64,000 bases of DNA from the NCBI RefSeq assembly GCF_000002425.4, contig NC_037258.1:1378993-1442992 (forward strand), given 5' to 3'. This DNA is from Physcomitrium patens (taxonomy: Eukaryota; Streptophyta; Bryopsida; Funariales; Funariaceae). Position numbers and translations under genes: made by a program. The notes beneath the pieces are model-generated. The model was not told the DNA's origin. It ran no database searches and worked only from the letters and a program-made list of their open reading frames with translations. This document shows, in pieces, positions 1-12,960 of the stretch (position 1 is its first letter; the number at the start of each line of letters is the position of its first letter).

Positions 1-230
1 TCAAGTTTGATAGCATTGCCAATTTGATATGATACATTATTATATGATATCTATATTGTGTATTGATACATGTGCAATCATCATCCTTAAACATTTTCTT
101 TTTACACATATTTGTGCATTATTGGGTATGTCCTTGTGCAAACAATTTTTTTTATTGCATATATTTTAGTAACAAAGATTGTGTTTTTGTGCATTTTGTC
201 TATTATCTTTATTTTCTATTTCTTCAAATA

Positions 231-232
<2 letters not shown>

Positions 233-268
<36 letters not shown>
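233..268. repeat. (TA)n microsatellite
   Basis: Uninterrupted alternating AT/TA run of about 36 bp. It produces spurious Ile-Tyr repeat open frames in two forward frames. Confidence 0.95.
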
Positions 269-271
<3 letters not shown>

Positions 272-802
272 TCTTTTGTACAGATATTGTGGTTTGATTG
301 GATAAACTTGGTCATCTACCTTGTATTTGTTTTAAGAATAGATTTTGTACCAATATGGTTGGTATTACATAGAGCTCTTTACAAGCATATTAAATTGTAT
401 TTTTTTGTAGAATAAATAATTTTTTATGACATATTACAAATGTTCAATGATACTTTTATATGACAATATTGTATTTGCTTGTATCTCTATAACTATTATT
501 ATTAATTTATTTTGCAAACATATAATCATTCTTGTTAGCACATACATACTTTGAAAATATGTGGACATGGAAGTTATATTGAAAATGAAAAAGACTCAAT
601 ACAATATTCTAATAGTGCATCTAATATTACTTCCATTGTTATATGGTACTATGTAAGATGCTTTTTATTCAATATCATTTGATACTTTGTCTTATAATAG
701 ATAAAAACTTGGATTGTAAGAAAGTTACAAATTTGTATAGAAGATATAGTTGAAACAATTTCATTTGTTTGATATTCTTTAAAAAAACATCAGTCTTCTA
801 TA

Positions 803-900
803 GAAAAGACAAAGATATTTTCTTCTGTAGAAAAGACAAAGATATTTTCTTCTGTAGAAAAGACAAAGATATTTTCTTCTGTAGAAAAGACAAAGATATA
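803..900. repeat. 27-bp minisatellite, about 3.6 copies
   Basis: Tandem copies begin at 803, 830, 857 and 884. The unit starts GAAAAGACAAAGATATTTTC and ends TTCTGTA. Copies are identical by eye. Since 27 is divisible by 3, the minus strand stays open and would encode a repeated 9-residue unit, but nothing else supports a gene. Confidence 0.9.
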
Positions 901-1584
901 ACTTGAAGGTAGAATTTGAACATAATACAAACATCTTTCACATACAATTTGATGAAATTGCCAACATGCAAATTTTTAAAGGCCCTTGCTTTTCTCAAAT
1001 TGCTTGTGGTTTTAAATTGTTCGTTTGTTGTGAATCAATAATGAATCTTTGAAATATATTGAAATTGCTAGTGTCTCTTTCTAATGTATGTACAATTAAT
1101 GCTAACTTGAAGTAAAATCATTTATAATCTTTTATTGTGTAAGGTATGTGCATTTACATAGAAAATGGTTTTAAGCTTAACTTATCTCAAACATCAACTT
1201 ATAATTTGTTGTATTTTTATTTATTTATTTATTTTAGTTAATGTAAATTATGTTATGTACTTTTGAGGATGTGCTGTTTTTGTAATTTACGAGTGCCAAT
1301 TGACAATCCATGATTATGATAATAGATTTTGGAATCTAAGTAAAGATATTGATAGCACATTAAAAAAATAGAGACATAGTAAAGACATTTTAAAAAAAAA
1401 AAAAAATAGATATTTTGTAAAGAAAATTTTGATAAATGAAGTTAAAATTTTTACATTAAAATAAGGATTTAGAAATTAAAAATATATAATTTATATATTT
1501 AATTTTTGAATAGTATTATTGGATAGGTGTAGTTTTAACATATTTTTATGGAGGCTTGTATGAATACATGAGTTGTATGACCAT

Positions 1585-1705
1585 CAAATATAATTAATTC
1601 ATAATTATAATTTATTCAAAAATATAATCAATTCATAATTATAGTTTATTTACAAATATAATCAATTCGTGATTATAGTTTATTCACAAATATAATTTAT
1701 TTATA
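1585..1705. repeat. Imperfect tandem repeat, unit about 35 bp
   Basis: About three degenerate copies of a unit containing AAATATAATCAATTC followed by ATAATTATAGTTTATT. Copies differ at several bases. Confidence 0.7.
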
Positions 1706-3214
1706 TTTTATTTTTTTTTCTTTTTTTAAATAAAACTTATAAGAAATAGTTTAAATTAGTTTTTAAATATTTAGTCCATTGCAATAATAACCATCTATAT
1801 TATTTTGGATGGATTTTGAGATGGTTTTAGCATTAAAGTTATTGTGGTGGAAGATTTTTAAGGTTTGATACAAGTGCAATCTCAAAACAAACATCTCTTT
1901 AATTCTATATTCTTCTTTTTTTAATCAATCAATAGTAAATTAGATATTTCTACATCTTTTTTGATTTGAAATGGTTGTATTGTACATTTTTTTTGTTTAG
2001 AAGATCTATAGACAATTTGTCCTTGTTTGATTTATTATCTCAAATAAACATCTAGTAGGTACAAACTTTAATTGTCTTTGATGCTTCAAATTTTCTTACA
2101 ATAGCCTTATTTAAGATTATATATTTAAATCATATCTAAGTTGTATCTTCAACATTTTTTTAAATATTATTTATTTTTATATAATAATCCTATCTAGAAG
2201 ATTTTTTTAGAAATATATATATATATATATAAAGATTGTTGAGTATTTTCATTAATTGGAAGGTTATATTATAAAATGACATTATGAAGTTTAGAACAAT
2301 CTTGTGATATGGATAAGACGTATTAGATTTCTAAAAGATAGACATATGGCATATTTAAAAACCAATAATAAGTAAAAATAATCACTTGCAATTAAAAATA
2401 AGCTACATTGGATAAATCACAAAAGTACAATGGTGGTGAAAATAATATAAGTCATAGGTTTAAGAAACTACATTTAATTTTTATTTAATAGAGAATTAAA
2501 ATTTGTGATAATGATGTAGAATCTAAAAAGATTTATAATTGCACAAATAATATAAATATTGATGAAGATTTGTGTGGACAACAAAGTAAATTAATAGATT
2601 TAGCTTTGATGAAGAATTACTAGTTTTGCTATCCAAGCAAAGATAAGAGAAAGTGGCAAGCAAATGAATACAAATTAAGTATGTGTTAAGAAATGTAGAT
2701 TTTTTTTAAAATGTATGAATATTTTTAGCTTTGAATATATGCCAATAATTATTTTAATTTATTTGTATATTGTAAAATTAATTAACTAAATTACATAATA
2801 GAAGATCTTTGGATGTCATTAGGTATATGTCAATAATCTTGTTAATTTTATTTTGACATAGTTTAAAGAATATATATAATAGATATTCCATATTCCTAGT
2901 TAACATCTTAAAAAAAATCTTCATTTATTTATTTATTTATTTTTATAAATCTCATATATATATATATATATTATGATTTTATTAGACTTCATATATTTCT
3001 TATTTTTTAAAAGTTTAATTGTTAGATTAATTATTACATAAAATAATCTTTATTTAGTCTTTTTCAAATAACTCTATTATAATTTTATTAAGAACTTATA
3101 TTTTCTATTAAATAAAATAATTTTTTTTATAAGTCCTTAATAGTAAAAAAATTATGATAAATAAAAAGTAATGTATCTTTGTTTTATTAGAGAAGACATA
3201 ATATTAAAGAGTAA

Positions 3215-3490
3215 AGATATGGATATAAGATAAAAATTAATCACAATAGCTATTGCCAAAGACTAAGAAGCTAAAGTTTCTTGGATCAAGATTAAAATAC
3301 AATAAAGGCATCAATAAGTGTAATCATGGCCTCACTCTTATCTATTAGCTATCAAAAAATAGTCTTATAGAAGCCTTCTATGAACCATAAGATTTGTCAT
3401 TCAAGTATAAAATTAAAAGTTGATTCAATTATAGCTTTTTAAAAGTAAAAAGCTTGTGGCACATTTTTTGATAGCTACATGGCATACTAG
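3215..3490. mobile_element. Possible decayed LTR related to the 46-60 kb gypsy family
   Basis: Scattered matches, in the same order, to the LTRs at 48.5 and 54.4 kb. They include AATAGCTATTGCCAAAGAC, a CCTCACTCTT block and GCTTGTGGCACAT. Divergence is high and the ends cannot be placed. This is an inference from eye comparison. Confidence 0.3.
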
Positions 3491-4346
3491 TAGGAATTTT
3501 ATAATCTAAGTTGTATCTAAGAAACTTCTTCAATTTTTTTCAAAGAATATACTATCTATTTAATATGATTCTTTGTCATATTAATCTATCTATGGAATAT
3601 ATGTAATAGTTTTATTATAATTTTTTTAAAGATAAATGCCACAAAGAGTGATCCAAGTATTTTATAAACTAATGGAGTCCAAGATCCTTAAAATGATATT
3701 AATAAAAAGTTCTAATCTTTTTTTTTTATGTATGTGGTTGATTAGTTCTTTCAAGTATAATAATTTTAATTATTATATAATTAGATTTATTTATTTTTAG
3801 ATAATAATTAGATATAATCTTTGATAATCCAACTTGCCACCTAATTGATTAGTCTTAATAATTCTATAGAATAACTACACATGGACACCCACTTTGAATA
3901 AAAGTTGTTACGTTTTGAAATAATTAGCAGTAATTATTTTTTCCTTTATTCTTCTTTTGTTGTATTTTTATTGTTGAATTAAGATCTTTTATTCTATTTT
4001 CTAAATATTATGTTTTTGAATTTTTAAGTTTTAAAAAATCAAAAGTATCCATGGATTATAACTAGAATTGATAAAAAATTGAGTGTTTTAAAGAAAAGAA
4101 TATATTGTATTATTATTTAGTTTGTTTTGCTTATGACCAAAATATTTTTCATTTGTCTTGGTAATAGTTAATACTACATCATAAACATTGCTTCAAATTT
4201 TGATTCACATATATTATTATTAATAATACTATTATTTTGTCTATTACTTAACAATGAAAAAGCTAAAGATAATTTAATAGGAATCTTTAATATGTTAAAA
4301 TATTTCTTCTAAAATCATGATATATAGTAAGGCCTTTGATCACATA

Positions 4347-4414
4347 AAACTTTACTTAGAAGTTTAAGATATGGATAAATAAACTTTACTTAGAAGTTTA
4401 AGATATGGATATAT
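4347..4414. repeat. 34-bp direct duplication
   Basis: Two adjacent copies of a 34-bp unit beginning AAACTTTACTTAGAAG, at 4347 and 4381. Near identity suggests a recent local duplication. Confidence 0.85.
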
Positions 4415-4939
4415 TAAATGCACCATTTTAATTAAACAATCCACCATCACAAAAAAATAGTCATAAGAAATTAAGATTAGAAAATCTGAAATAAATTCTA
4501 TCATAATAAATAATCAAGGGTGTTTTAGAATAAATAGTAGTTAAAAAAGTTTTTAGGATTGATGATGTAGATTTATTGCTTAAGAAAAAGTATCACAAGT
4601 TTAAATGAATACTTTGATAACTTTGTATATTTGAAGCCACTAAAATCATTTAATATAATTTCTAAAATTTTGTCATATCTAACATGTCTTATTGTTAGAA
4701 AGTTGTATTGTGCTGAAAGTACATGTGATTATATTTGACCTTATAGAATATTTGGTAGTGTGTTATTAGCTATAGTTTAGTTGGAGATCAAATGTTGTGG
4801 TCACATTAGATACTATTTTGAGACTATTTTGAGGTACTTTTAAGAAGCCAGCTAAAAAGAGAGAATGCATTACATTAGTTGAGTTCATTGAAGAAATTGC
4901 AATATGGAAGATATGTCAAAACAATTCTAGATGGAGATC

Positions 4940-6300
4940 CAAATATAATACCTCATATGCCAAATAGCTATTGTGCAAGGACAAATAGAAGCATGTAGGC
5001 CAAGAGAGTCAACATCTGCTAGACTGAAATTATATAAGTCCAATACATACTCTAAGACTTTAAAGCAAGAAGACATATGCCAATTGCTCTTTAGCATGCA
5101 ACAATACCTTCAACTATTTAAGACAAACACCATCAAAAGAATTATGTATGCCGCCAAGTATTTGAAGATTGTGGTAGCCATTTAGTGGTAACATCAAGTT
5201 TCAAAGAAATAGAGTTCAAAATGGATTTTGTGATTGAAAGGAGTTTGAGACCAAGTTCAGAAATCAATTTTGGCCTATTAATGCAAAAAAAATAGCAAGA
5301 AATTAGTTGGCTAATCTTATACAATGTAGATTAGTACAAAATTATATCTTTCAATTCAAGTCTTTATGTCTCCAAATTGGCAATGTTTTAGAGGTGGAAA
5401 TGATAGATCAATTTTTACAAGGATTGAAACCTATGGTCTAGCAAAAGGTGGAATTAAGGGATCCACAAATATTTGACTCTAACTAAGATTGAAAAGAAGA
5501 TCAATACTATAAATTTCAAAAATTATGGAGCACGATGAATAGCACAAAATTCTATGCCGCTATCTAATATTATGCTACAACAATTAACATTGATGGAGAT
5601 TGATGCCTTATAAGGATTATTGTCACTACAAAAATAACAAATATTGGTGAAAAGGGATTATATTTCTATTGTCAAGAGCTAGGCCATCAGATTGGAGGTT
5701 ATTTGAAACGTTAAAATTTAAGTACCGACAAATCAAGGAAGATTTATAATCTTGAGATTCATCAAGTCAGTAATGAAATGGAGCAGAGAAATGAGACTTT
5801 TTAATAAAGATACCAAAGGCTAAAATTAGTAATAATTACTATCATTCAAAAATAAATGATATGGCCTCAAAAAACTATCAAAAAGATTGATTAATATATC
5901 TGACACGTCAATTAAGAGAACAATCATATTGAATGCTTATGGATTGCGACTCCACAAAAAAATGCATTTCAATTGGAATTACCAACTAACTTGGAATTAA
6001 AACCAAGGTGATCAAAAGAAAGAGTATATATCTAATAGATGTTGAAGAGAACATATTGAATGAAACATGTGAAGAGAAAATCTGAAGGTTGAATGATAAT
6101 TATATCTTAAGAGATGGAAGTTTAGGGTAACAAAGCTTAGACATGATGTTATTCTTAGTATGCTATGGCTAGAGGTGAAAAATAAGCAAGTTGATTAGCT
6201 AGCAAAGATAGTTTGTTTCAAAGATGGTAGATTCTTTGTACCTCCACATCAAGTAAGATAGAAAAGCAATTTGTGTCTAAAGGCTTACTTGTAGGGATGA
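4940..6300 (+). pseudogene. Decayed Ty3/gypsy gag remnant
   Basis: Reading through stops on the plus strand, 5340-5480 resembles a retrotransposon gag segment: a Gln-Ile followed by an acidic helix, then IDQFLQGLKP. Around 5640-5710 a degenerate zinc knuckle is visible (YCQELGH, with the usual first and last Cys lost). Around 5930-6050 there are traces compatible with the start of an aspartic protease region (CDSTKK). Many stops and frameshifts break it, and no flanking LTR pair was found. It lies on the opposite strand from the 46-60 kb element, so it is a separate insertion. Confidence 0.55.
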
Positions 6301-6334
6301 TTTTTATGAAAATGTAAATATAATATAAGCATCC

Positions 6335-6336
<2 letters not shown>

Positions 6337-6375
<39 letters not shown>

Positions 6376-6379
6376 AGAG

Positions 6380-6410
<31 letters not shown>

Positions 6411-6411
6411 T
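6337..6411. repeat. Compound (TA)n-(GA)n microsatellite
   Basis: (TA)n from about 6337 to 6373, then a short spacer, then (GA)n from 6376 to 6411 with one GC interruption. Confidence 0.95.
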
Positions 6412-7466
6412 ATTTTTCTTATATTTTTATCTTAGATCAAGATTCTTTAGGTTTTTTAGACTTGTCAATAGCAATTTCAATATGTTTATCAAATAAATAT
6501 ATTTTTTTTAGTTCTTTTTTCTTTTTCCAATTGTGTATAGATATACTTTCTTTTTACAATTCTATCTAGATTTGTGTCTATATCATTTAGTTTCATGATT
6601 AGGAATAAGTACTTCTATAATTCCTTTATAAATTTAAATTTTATATGGGAAGTATTTCTTGTTACACAATGGATCTAGAAGCATTCTTAGATCCAATTGT
6701 ATTAATTAAGCTACCTAATTTGTTTTTTAGGATAAATTTATTTCAATTTCTTGAATTTTTCATACCTTTTAAATTAAATATTTGTAATATTTTCGATGTA
6801 ATATTTTTATATTTAAAATGTTGGATTGTATATGATACACTAAGATTATATAACTAAAAGATATATTAATACAAATAAAAAGGAATAAATAAATGATCTT
6901 TAATATGGTACTACATTGAAATATGGTACTACATTCATATATTTTATTAAAAATATTTAAAATAAACTATTAAAATATTTTTTTTAAGTACAAAAATTTA
7001 CTATAGCTATTAATATAATTCCAAGTCAAGCTTGAAGGAAGCGTTTTTCTTAAATATCTGAAGTGGTAATTTTTACGAGCATTAGTTCATGGCTTGAAGA
7101 AGATATTAAAAATACTTTTGTACTTGCATGTCATGGAATTAGATTGAAAAACCAACGTACTTGTGAGAAAGTTGTTAAGTTCCACTTCGATTCTATTGAA
7201 GACAATATTGGCGACTGGTATTAATGAATTCTGTTAGTGATGTATTCTGTTGAGCATGAATCCGTCCACACCGATGCGTTTCGTTCCTGCCCGCAGGGTC
7301 CGCCGCTCCGCAAGCGCGGAGCACCCTCATCGTCGTCGCGGGTGCCCTTCGTGGGTCGTTCAAACGGAGTTTGCTGCTACTGCTGAGCTCGGAGCCCCGG
7401 CGAGGTGATCGATGATCATGCGCCAGTAGAATCCCGCCGCTCTGGGTTGCGTAAGGTTTCGCTGCC
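6412..7466. other. AT-rich DNA grading into the YOS1 5' flank
   Basis: 6412-7190 is AT-rich with nothing recognised. From about 7190 base composition rises sharply, marking the start of the gene island. 7190-7466 is probably promoter and 5' UTR of the YOS1 gene. Minus-strand open frames here are shadows in GC-richer DNA. Confidence 0.5.
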
Positions 7467-8136
7467 ATGGGGTTGTACCAGATCGTGGAAGCCTTCCTGT
7501 TGATGACCAATGCTGTCGCTATTCTCAACGAGGACCGCTTCCTGGCTCCATGTGGGTTTTGCCTTCGCTACCCTCCCGCCTCTTTGCTTATTCACCTTGG
7601 CTGCGTGACCTATATCTTTTGTTGTCATAATCTCTTTCCACATGAAGCCGTCTCGTCGCTGCGCGGTTGTCACTGCTGTGGGCTTCGTGAGCTCTAATTC
7701 CCATTGTGTCGTTTCAATTTGGCAGATGGCTTAGGTATGGCCGATATGGGAAATGGTAGGGTATCACCATTCAAGAGTCAGTTGATTGGGTTGATACACG
7801 CTGTGCAGTATTTACGAGGTGAGAAGCATAGATCTAGTCCTTCTCATTTCTTTTGTAACTCGGTATAGACTGTTTAGGGAATATTGCTTCAAGCTGTGAC
7901 CATGTTCATTTTTGTGTCTTTTTCGTATGGTCGTTTGTTCGGTGCCTACATGGGGTTGATGCGCGGTATGCCGATCCTTCCGTGCTTTCACTCTATCGGC
8001 TGGACGCGCTTGGTCGTATCAGACCGTGGTCTGTAGGGTTCGTCTTTTTGACAGCTTGGGTGTGATGGGTGGTTTTGCAGTTCCGCTGATTGTTGCCAAT
8101 AGTATTGTTATCGTGAGCAAGTTGCTCTTTGGATGA
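7467..8136 (+). CDS. YOS1: YOS1 / IER3IP1-like ER-Golgi transport membrane protein
   Basis: Three exons give a complete 77-residue protein: 7467-7551, 7726-7818, 8081-8136 (stop TGA). Junctions are GT-AG and both are phase 1. Exon 1 starts MGLYQIVEAFLL and reads AILNEDRFLAP, the family signature. Exon 2 has SQLIGLIHAVQYLR and exon 3 encodes the final hydrophobic segment ending SKLLFG. This is the usual length (about 78-80 residues) with two predicted membrane segments. In yeast the family acts with Yip1/Yif1 on COPII vesicles in ER-to-Golgi transport. The ATG at 7467 fits the conserved N-terminus. No neighbour is functionally linked. The alternative read-through of exon 1 into the intron loses the conserved C-terminus and is rejected. 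Confidence 0.93.
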
Positions 8137-10440
8137 TGCATGTCCTCGTTCGTGCGCTTCCGAGTGGAAGCCGCTGGTTGTCTTACATCGAGCGCTACAG
8201 TTAGTTGCCGCATGCAATATTGCGGCTCTGTCATCTCTGAGTGGAGCAGGAGCTTGTTTTGGCAGCTGCGATGAATTCTGGCACGAACATAATTGCAATG
8301 TACAGTGTACCATGTTAACGCACTAAATCGATCTCGTAGTCCGTGGCATCCTAGTTCATGTTTCTAGAACTTCACAATAGGAATATTAGGGTTTCGAAGA
8401 AGTCTGCAGAACTGGTTCGGATATTGGTTTGTATATTTGGGCATGTTAAGCCGCTCTTAAATCATTAACAGATGCTGTGCACGTTGAGCCTGTATCTTTT
8501 GAAATGTTTCGTGAAAAGAATGTAATGCCAGTAAAGTCGCCTCCGCATTCTTCATGCCAAGGTGCACAGCGGCCCCCTTTTCTTGCATTTTGTTTCTTAA
8601 TAGATTACGCACGTATTTGGAGTACAAACTGAACGTTGTAGTTATTGAGTGGTGAGAATTGTTCCTCAGTATTGTACTCTGCACGCGATTATTCAGATCT
8701 TAGTGCAAATGCATGTTAAATCACACTGAAAGACTGTATTAGGACCCTCTCTATTTCGGGCTTGATGTCGCTGCCCATCCTAGGGTAGACGAGTAGACAC
8801 CTTCGGTGCTTCACTGTAATCTTATTCCAAGTTGCGATTGGGTTCCTTTCTAATCAAGCTCAAATCCAGGCTTGGCCACCAGGCAGAGGTTTTCAAGCAG
8901 GCTGACAACGCTTAGTGCTCAGGCCTGTCAGTGGCGCCCTGACTGAACACTCGATGAAGATCTCGAGCAAGTTAACTATTGTCAAGGAGACTATTGTGTT
9001 CCCTGCGTTTAACGCTGGGCAAATTCAACGCCCTGCTACTAAAGGAGGAAGCCCGCAACAAGTGGTACTACTCAAATGGATCTACCCCAGGATTGGCAAG
9101 GATCTTGTTTGGATTTAATTTCACCCAGCTTTTGTACGATGTTGGGTCCTGGTGAAGTTAATCTGCAGTTAATAAGGCAACAGATTAAAACAAAGTCTTA
9201 GTATGCTTTTCTTAGATTGCAAGAATGATGAAGGCTTTGCAGCTCTGGCCATATGATCAGTTGTTAAGGTTCACGGCACCTCCCTTCTCCGAATCCTTCA
9301 GAGGAACTCTCTTACTTGTATTGAGAAGCTCCCTGTTGAATAATTAATTGCCATTAAATCACCATTACACGGTATCATTGCATTTTTGTGAATTGCATTT
9401 GCTTTTGAAATGCATATTGCAAGAATTGCCAAAAACAACCCTGTAACACGATTGCAACTTGAACATCTGAAGAATGAGTTAGCCTGCAATTGTTTTACGA
9501 TGATGATGACTATTTAAGGACCGAAGCTCTTCTTTTTTTTTTATTTTATTTCTATTCTGAAATTGAATCGGTTTTCAGGCGCAAATAAAATGTAATGTAC
9601 TATGCGTGCAAAATGTTTTAAAGCCAAAGCTCTTCTCACAAGGTATTGATGGTATGTACCATACAGTGCCTCTCAAGAGCAGAGATTAAACCTTAGAGGG
9701 GTCCACTTCTCCGGTAGTATGGAACCACTAAATTGTCTTCCGGTATCTGTTACTAGATCAAGGTCAAACCTCTCAATTCCAGACTGGTAATTGAAGTAAA
9801 ACCTGGAATTTGGTGATAGAAGTTACAATTATCAACTGCACTGCAAGAGAAGGCCCGTCTGCTGAATTAGAAGTCTAGCGCAAGGTGCATAGAAATCCAG
9901 GAAGCCTAGGTGTATTTCATTGCAGAAAGTGAAAAGCTTAGATGGCCACCCAGGGCTACAATCCGATTTCGAGCTTGGAATATAAGTTGTTCACAAACTG
10001 GAAGATACAAGCAGGTGAGGTAGGGCTTCGAAAGATAAATGAGGAGATAATTTATGATAATTTATTTGTACTCAACTGATTTCTGTGCATCTTCAACATG
10101 CCACTTTCTTTCTTCCTTTAGCTGAGATGATCGTATAATTCTTTGAGGAACACTCAATCACGAGATAACGAAGCATGCACATCGCTTTTTCTCCAAAGAA
10201 TCGTCCATGACGTGCAGACGTCCAAGATCCGAGGAATCCCTGGCAGTATTGCCATGCAAAACCGTCACTTCTGATCATCAGTCGTTTAGATACAGTACGT
10301 GGATCACATGCGAATGATTCCGTTTCTTTCATTTCAGCTGCAATAGCGTCACAGACAGACGAGCGACGAGGTGAGGTGAGATAAAATTGCGCCGGCATCC
10401 TGGATTCCACCACTCCGATTATGGATGATTACGGGTTCTG
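8137..10440. other. Non-AT-rich region downstream of YOS1, no gene recognised
   Basis: Presumably begins with the YOS1 3' UTR. The remainder to about 10.4 kb keeps gene-like base composition, but only unrelated short open frames are present (for example 8915-9118 plus and 10093-10413 minus). None has a recognisable domain or a splice partner. It could be a non-coding transcript or a decayed gene. Confidence 0.4.
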
Positions 10441-10566
10441 TATGCAAGGCTGGTTGATGTTGTAGCACAAATGGTCAAACTAAATCTTAGTTAGACCTAA
10501 TTTAGAGTACCAGTGGTTAAATAAACTAGTATTAGTTGATTCAATTAACTTATACTGTGACCTAAT

Positions 10567-10571
<5 letters not shown>

Positions 10572-10603
<32 letters not shown>
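10572..10603. repeat. Poly-A tract
   Basis: Run of 32 consecutive A on the plus strand. Confidence 0.95.
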
Positions 10604-10605
<2 letters not shown>

Positions 10606-11503
10606 TAACAATACGAATTCTTTGGTGGACTTACAAGAAAGCAAAAAACTATATTTATTTTTACATGCCTTTACTTTTATATTCAAAAATAAATAAACTC
10701 TAAAAAAATTAATTATCAAAAGAATATATAATATTATTGCTACTAAGAGAATGTAGAGTATCTTAATTTTTTTTATTCCTAAAAGTTTCATCATTAGTGC
10801 TTATTTTACTTGCATATAAAGAGGAGTTTTATAAACAAACAAAACAAACAAGAATTAATTTTTGACAAGTAGAATTTTTGAATTAATAAAGATTTTAAAA
10901 AAAAATGGCATGAAAGTTTTATGCACACATAAAAAGAATAATAAAAATATAATATAATATAACATTGTCTATGTTCAATTCTTTAGCACAGAAATTCGAG
11001 TTAAAAATTTCTATGTTAAATTTATTTCTGTCCATAATCAATCAATTACTATTTAAAATTTCTTAAAACAATAATAATGAACTAGAAATAAATATTGTAA
11101 GAATAGAAAAACATCACTTTAATTTATATAACAAGTATAAAAGGTTTTTAGATGTATAGAAGGCTTTAGTATATTATAGAAATTTTTAGAAGTAAATGTT
11201 CATCACAATAATTCATTCTAATTTTGAAGTAATAAATTTTATAAGAAATAAATTAAATCTATTCTTAAAAAATGAATAATACATGTGTCAAGTATTTCCC
11301 ATTAGCTAATATTTTTTACTAGTAATTATATAAATTTCAAAACCTGAAATTAGTATTCAAAATCATAGTTCAACAACCATATATAGATTTGGTTTGTTTT
11401 GGTACTTAAGTAAGAGTTTTTAAATATGAACTTTTTACCAAACATATACATTAAAAAACTTCAATTAGTGATTTTAAATAATAAGAATCTAATATAAAAT
11501 TAG

Positions 11504-11646
11504 GTTGTTGCTAATGTCACAATGATTTTTACTACTACCACCACAATTTGTTATCCACTACATATCACTTATATCCTTTGTCAATGCTTATATATATATA
11601 TATATATATATATTTAATTTTAATATTTTTAAAGATTATGATATAG

Positions 11647-11689
<43 letters not shown>

Positions 11690-11912
11690 TATTTTAAAAA
11701 ATTAATTAAAAATGATATTGATAAACTTTTTTTATTAATTTAATGAGTTTTTAATTAAAATTAATTTTACTTTCTAAATAATCTGAAAAAAAAAGATAAA
11801 TATTGGAAATATTTAACAAGAGAAATTTTTGGATTAATAAAACTAAAAAAATGTGTTGAATGGGTGGCAAGTTAGGGAGGGAACAACAAAAATTCTAACA
11901 GCATTGGCAATA
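11504..11912. mobile_element. MITE-like inverted-repeat element, copy 1
   Basis: The left end (11504-11545) carries TTGCTAATGTCACAATGATT followed by TTTACTACTACC. The right end (about 11861-11912) is an imperfect reverse complement (AAAATTCTAACAGCATTGGC). (TA)n arrays lie inside. There is no coding sequence. The left end closely matches the left end of the element at 12670, which supports a dispersed family. Exact ends and target duplications are not resolved. Confidence 0.5.
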
Positions 11913-12669
11913 CTCTAAAATGATAATCATACAAAGGTTTTGTTCTTAAATATAGTTTTAAAGTTCTTTCTCTTTTTTTCTTTTTTCTCTATTTTCTATT
12001 TTATTACAGCTTTTTTAATGTTCAAAAAAGAACTAATCAAAATTGTTACAAAAACATGTGTAGAAATTTAGATAATAAATTTGACTAAAAAACTTCTTGA
12101 AGAAGTTTTATCTAATAGCTTGTTTAATAAGTTTTTAAAGTCTTATTCTATAGCTCTTAGATTTTATAAATAATCTACATATAAAAAAATAAAAAATAAA
12201 ACTTTTATTTATAAAAAATAACTTTTATTCATAAAAAAATATTTTAATAAATCTTATTAGAATTATAGTTTTTTTTTTTTTTTTTCATTTCAACATTATA
12301 CTTTGATATTATGCTTTATTTTTAGTTTTACTTTTAAATTTTGAAATTAATCATAGATGATTTTATCTATGTTTAAAATATTAAAAAATATTTATAGTAA
12401 TATAATAAGAATTAAAAATATAAAGATTAATTTTAAATTTTAATATATGTACTATTAGTACCTTAAAAGTTCTAGATAATCCAAATATTAATAAGTATAA
12501 TTCCAATCTATTCATGTAACTGCAATTTAGTTTGTCATTACTTTCTGGAGATATTAAAATTATATAAGGTTAGAATTCAAATCCAAGAACTAATGAACAT
12601 TTTGGATTATATAACAAAAAAAAGAAAGTCTATGGCATTATAATCAATATATATATATATATATATATA

Positions 12670-12751
12670 CTTACTCCTAATGCCACAATCATTTTTGCTA
12701 CTACTACCCACTCAATATATTTATTTAGGTTTTATTTTATTTCAATAAAAA

Positions 12752-12790
<39 letters not shown>

Positions 12791-12906
12791 AATTTTTATC
12801 AAAAAAAGTCGTCTTATTAATAACATTTACAAAGAATGTAGATGACATGTCATGGATAAAAAGTTGTGATGGCAATAGCAAAAATTATAGTGGCATTAAC
12901 AATACC
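12670..12906. mobile_element. MITE-like inverted-repeat element, copy 2
   Basis: The left end includes CCTAATGCCACAATCATTTT then TGCTACTACTACC. The right end (about 12861-12906) includes GCAAAAATTATAGTGGCATT, which is close to its reverse complement. The interior is AT-rich with a (TA)n array. Shorter than copy 1, with the same terminal motif. Confidence 0.5.
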
Positions 12907-12960
12907 TTTATGTATGTATGTATGTCAATATATATATATATATATATATATTAAGTAAAG

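Larger units (their letters stand above)
1..4690. other. AT-rich gene-free region
   Basis: Very AT-rich DNA with many homopolymer and (TA)n runs. The open frames here are short and low in complexity, with no recognisable domain or splice-linked coding. Individual repeats are listed separately. I see no supported gene. It is probably old transposon debris and intergenic sequence. Confidence 0.7.
10441..12960. other. AT-rich gene-free region with microsatellites
   Basis: Composition drops abruptly at about 10440. Contains several (TA)n arrays (near 11590, 11650, 12645, 12760 and 12930), homopolymers, and two short inverted-repeat elements listed separately. No coding signal. Confidence 0.7.

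Noticed and set aside
179..415. Short frames with Ile-Tyr repeats
   Set aside because: Translations of a (TA)n microsatellite.
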